This document shows, one piece after another, positions 13,084 to 14,941 of a stretch of 14,941 nt of DNA (position 1 is its first letter; the number at the start of each line of letters is the position of its first letter). The notes beneath the pieces were generated by a model that was given only the letters and a program-made list of their open reading frames with translations, made no database searches and had not been told where the DNA came from. The position numbers and the translations under genes are program-made. Source of the DNA: Bradyrhizobiaceae bacterium (GTDB lineage Bacteria > Pseudomonadota > Alphaproteobacteria > Rhizobiales > Hyphomicrobiaceae); contig CANJPN010000096.1 of assembly GCA_947475855.1 (NCBI GenBank), forward strand, positions 1 through 14,941, written 5' to 3'.

Positions 13084-14400
13084 GTGGCGCGCAGGCGCGA
13101 TAGGAAGAGCAGCAGCGCCACGGTGGCAGCGACGATATCGCGGGCTTCGCCGGTGGCCGCCGAGCCAACGCCATTCCGCTGGGTGGTGCTGGCAGGCGTA
13201 TGGCTGGTCTATGTGACCTTCGGCATGTCGACGGTGAGCCTTGCGCCGCTGGTGGGGCCGATCGAGCGTGATCTCGACGTCAGTCACGGCATGATGGGGT
13301 TCGTGTTCGGCGCCTGGCAGGCCGTGTTCATCGTCTCGGCCGTGCCGTGCGGAACCCTGATCGACCGCATCGGCGCGCGCCGGGCCCTGCCGCTCGCCGC
13401 TTTCTTCATCGCAATCTCCGGGCTGATGCGAAGCGTGGCGCCGGATGCGGCTACATTGTGGGTGGCGGTCGCCGTGTTCGGTATCGGCGGCCCGATCGTA
13501 TCGATCGCCGCACCCAAGTTGATCAGCGGATGGTTCCAGGGCGCCGAGCGCGGTTTTGCCATGGGGATCTACGGCACTGGTCCAGCGCTCGGCTCAGTCA
13601 CGGTACTATCGCTGACTAACTCGGTCATGATGCCGGCATTCGGCGGCGACTGGCGCGCGATCTTGCAACTGTGGGCCGGATTGGCGCTCGGGGCTGGCGT
13701 CGTGTGGCTGCTGATCGCGATGAGCCCCCGCGTACGCGGCGCTGAGGTCTCAGCGGCAGTGACGCCGCCCGCGTCCTCGTCGCGATCGAAGCGAAAGCCA
13801 GTTCCTCCAGCACCGCGCTCCTCTGGTATCGGCGAGCTGTTGCGAATGCCGTCGGCGCGGATGTTGCTCATGATGGCGTTCGGCATATTCGCTTTCAATC
13901 ATGGCCTCAACAACTGGCTGCCGGAGATCCTGCGATCGCGCGGCATGACGCCGGCCGAGGCTGGCTTCTGGGCGACGGTACCGACATTAGTTGGCGTCTT
14001 CAGCGCCCTGATTTTGCCACGGCTGGCCACACCCGGACGGCGGTATCGGCTGCTGCTTTTACTGTGTCTGTCGGCGACGCTGTCGAGCCTGATGCTTCGG
14101 GCCGACAATGGATCCGTGCTGCTCACCGGCCTTGTCGTGCAAGGCATCGCGCGGGCTTCGCTGACCACGATCATGATTCTGACACTGGTGGAGATGCCGG
14201 GCATTGGTGAGGCTCGGGCCGGTGTAGCGAGCGGCATGTTCTTTTCCGCGGGCGAGATGGGGGGCGCACTCGGCCCCCTCATCCTCGGCGCACTCCACGA
14301 CATGACCGGCAGCTTCGGTGCGGGACTATGGATGCTGACCGGCATCGGCGGCGCCCTGATCATGGGCGCACTGCGGATGGAGCGGATGGCGCGAAGCTAG
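13084..14400 (+). CDS. MFS transporter, 12-helix type
   Basis: A major facilitator superfamily permease of about 438 residues in the inner membrane. The first helix (WVVLAGVWLVYVTFGMSTV) is followed by a loop with the family's motif A (GTLIDRIGARRALPL). A basic, Pro/Ser-rich central loop (near SSSRSKRKPVPPAP) separates the two six-helix halves, and the second half ends in a Met/Arg-rich tail. The general look is that of the CynX/NimT-type anion transporters, but this is weak and the substrate is unknown. The start is uncertain: the frame is open to a GTG at 13015 and has an ATG at 13024. I prefer the GTG at 13084 because a G-run lies a few bases upstream and the helices begin about 30 residues later. 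It follows the UbiD gene on the same strand after a long gap, so cotranscription is not certain, and it is convergent with the phosphatase gene. Confidence 0.88.
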   Translation: MARRRDRKSSSATVAATISRASPVAAEPTPFRWVVLAGVWLVYVTFGMSTVSLAPLVGPIERDLDVSHGMMGFVFGAWQAVFIVSAVPCGTLIDRIGARRALPLAAFFIAISGLMRSVAPDAATLWVAVAVFGIGGPIVSIAAPKLISGWFQGAERGFAMGIYGTGPALGSVTVLSLTNSVMMPAFGGDWRAILQLWAGLALGAGVVWLLIAMSPRVRGAEVSAAVTPPASSSRSKRKPVPPAPRSSGIGELLRMPSARMLLMMAFGIFAFNHGLNNWLPEILRSRGMTPAEAGFWATVPTLVGVFSALILPRLATPGRRYRLLLLLCLSATLSSLMLRADNGSVLLTGLVVQGIARASLTTIMILTLVEMPGIGEARAGVASGMFFSAGEMGGALGPLILGALHDMTGSFGAGLWMLTGIGGALIMGALRMERMARS

Positions 14401-14446
14401 AGCAGTGTCCTCGTGAGCTCCAAGCTTGTCGGCGTGCAACGCAACC

Positions 14447-14932
14447 TTACACACTCGGCCCCCCCTGCAATCCGAAGCGTTGCTTGATCCTGCGGAACAG
14501 GGCGTCGCGTACGCCGCGATAGGCCTGCAGAACCTGCTCGCGGCTACCCTGTCCGATCATCATCGAGGCGTCGAACGTCGGCCAGTATTCGACGTCGACC
14601 GCAAAAGTCCGCGTCAACTCCAGCGCCTGATGGTGCGCCTCCGGCGACAGGGAAACGATCAGGTCAAACGAGGTGTCGTTCAAATCTGCGATCGTCGTGG
14701 GCGCGTGGTGGCTGACGTCGATCCCGATCTCGGCCATGACCTCCGTCACGAACGGATCGGGCGTGCCACGCCTCACGCCGGCCGAGACCGTGTAACAGCG
14801 ACGGCCGGCGAGGTGATTGAGAATCGCAGCCGCCATCGGCGAGCGGACGGCGTTCATGGTGCACGCGAACAGGACAGCCGGCGGCAATTCACCCGCCTGC
14901 TTCCCTCGCGCCTCACCGAGCCCCGCCTCCAC
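14447..14932 (-). CDS. Low-molecular-weight phosphatase-like protein (LMW-PTP/arsenate reductase fold)
   Basis: A 161-residue protein with the phosphate-binding loop C24-TMNAV-R30-SP near the N-terminus, matching the C-x5-R motif of low-molecular-weight tyrosine phosphatases and related arsenate reductases. A typical SAG (50-52), the DPFVTEVMAEIGIDVSHH stretch and the YWPTFD segment follow. In classical LMW-PTPs the general acid lies in a DP pair; here the equivalent segment reads D121-A122, so the Asp is kept but the Pro is not. The dephosphorylated substrate is unknown. The start is the GTG at 14932 and is not certain; the phosphatase fold itself begins near residue 18. In many Hyphomicrobiales a gene of this type follows a UPF0262 gene. 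The few bases left in the window contain a TGA (14936-14938) that could be the stop of such an upstream gene. Downstream there is no infA, but the convergent MFS gene. Confidence 0.87.
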   Translation of the reverse strand: MEAGLGEARGKQAGELPPAVLFACTMNAVRSPMAAAILNHLAGRRCYTVSAGVRRGTPDPFVTEVMAEIGIDVSHHAPTTIADLNDTSFDLIVSLSPEAHHQALELTRTFAVDVEYWPTFDASMMIGQGSREQVLQAYRGVRDALFRRIKQRFGLQGGPSV

Positions 14933-14941
14933 GCCTCATCC

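Noticed and set aside
1..14941. CRISPR array, transposon ends, integrase or phage genes, toxin-antitoxin or defence genes
   Set aside because: None seen on either strand; no regularly spaced direct repeats and no coding region with such motifs.

Overview
The window is a GC-rich chromosomal segment from an alphaproteobacterium, most likely of the order Hyphomicrobiales (Rhizobiales). This rests on the minus-strand gene order Suv3/MgpS-type helicase - S4 RNA-binding protein - FdxA ferredoxin - CarD-type regulator, which I recognise as a conserved block in that order. It also rests on GC-rich third codon positions and on a perfect FixK/FNR-type box. The genus cannot be decided from the sequence.

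Left part (1-5908, all minus strand): a very large SUV3-like RNA helicase with a long disordered RG/Q-rich tail, a short S4-domain protein of the Hsp15 type, a 7Fe-8S ferredoxin (fdxA), and the Lys/Ala/Pro-rich N-terminal part of what is probably a CarD-family RNA polymerase-binding regulator that runs off the window. The spacers hold structured DNA: two dyads built on the same octamer (2255-2398), a bulged hairpin (966-996) and an isolated FixK/FNR box (1179-1192).

Middle part (5909-9329): a divergent spacer with a strong inverted repeat leads into a plus-strand membrane c-di-GMP enzyme (periplasmic sensor, PAS, GGDEF and EAL, both active sites intact). Eleven bases after its stop begins a 59-residue single-span membrane protein with a good ribosome binding site; the two look like one operon.

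Right part (9354-14941): on the minus strand, a TauE/SafE permease gene followed by a gamma-glutamylcyclotransferase-like gene, probably one transcript. Divergent from them on the plus strand is a UbiD-family prenylated-FMN decarboxylase. It is preceded by an AT-rich promoter with an operator-like inverted repeat and a leader of about 230 bases. After a gene-poor, hairpin-containing stretch with two doubtful tiny ORFs comes an MFS transporter, and convergent to it a low-molecular-weight phosphatase-like protein at the window edge.

Most of this is housekeeping or ordinary accessory metabolism. I do not see a clear new multi-gene defence or mobile system, and no transposase, integrase, CRISPR array, tRNA or rRNA. 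The points most worth a second look are the orphan FixK/FNR box, the paired GACATTTG dyads, the small membrane protein attached to the c-di-GMP enzyme, and the operator-bearing promoter of the UbiD gene.
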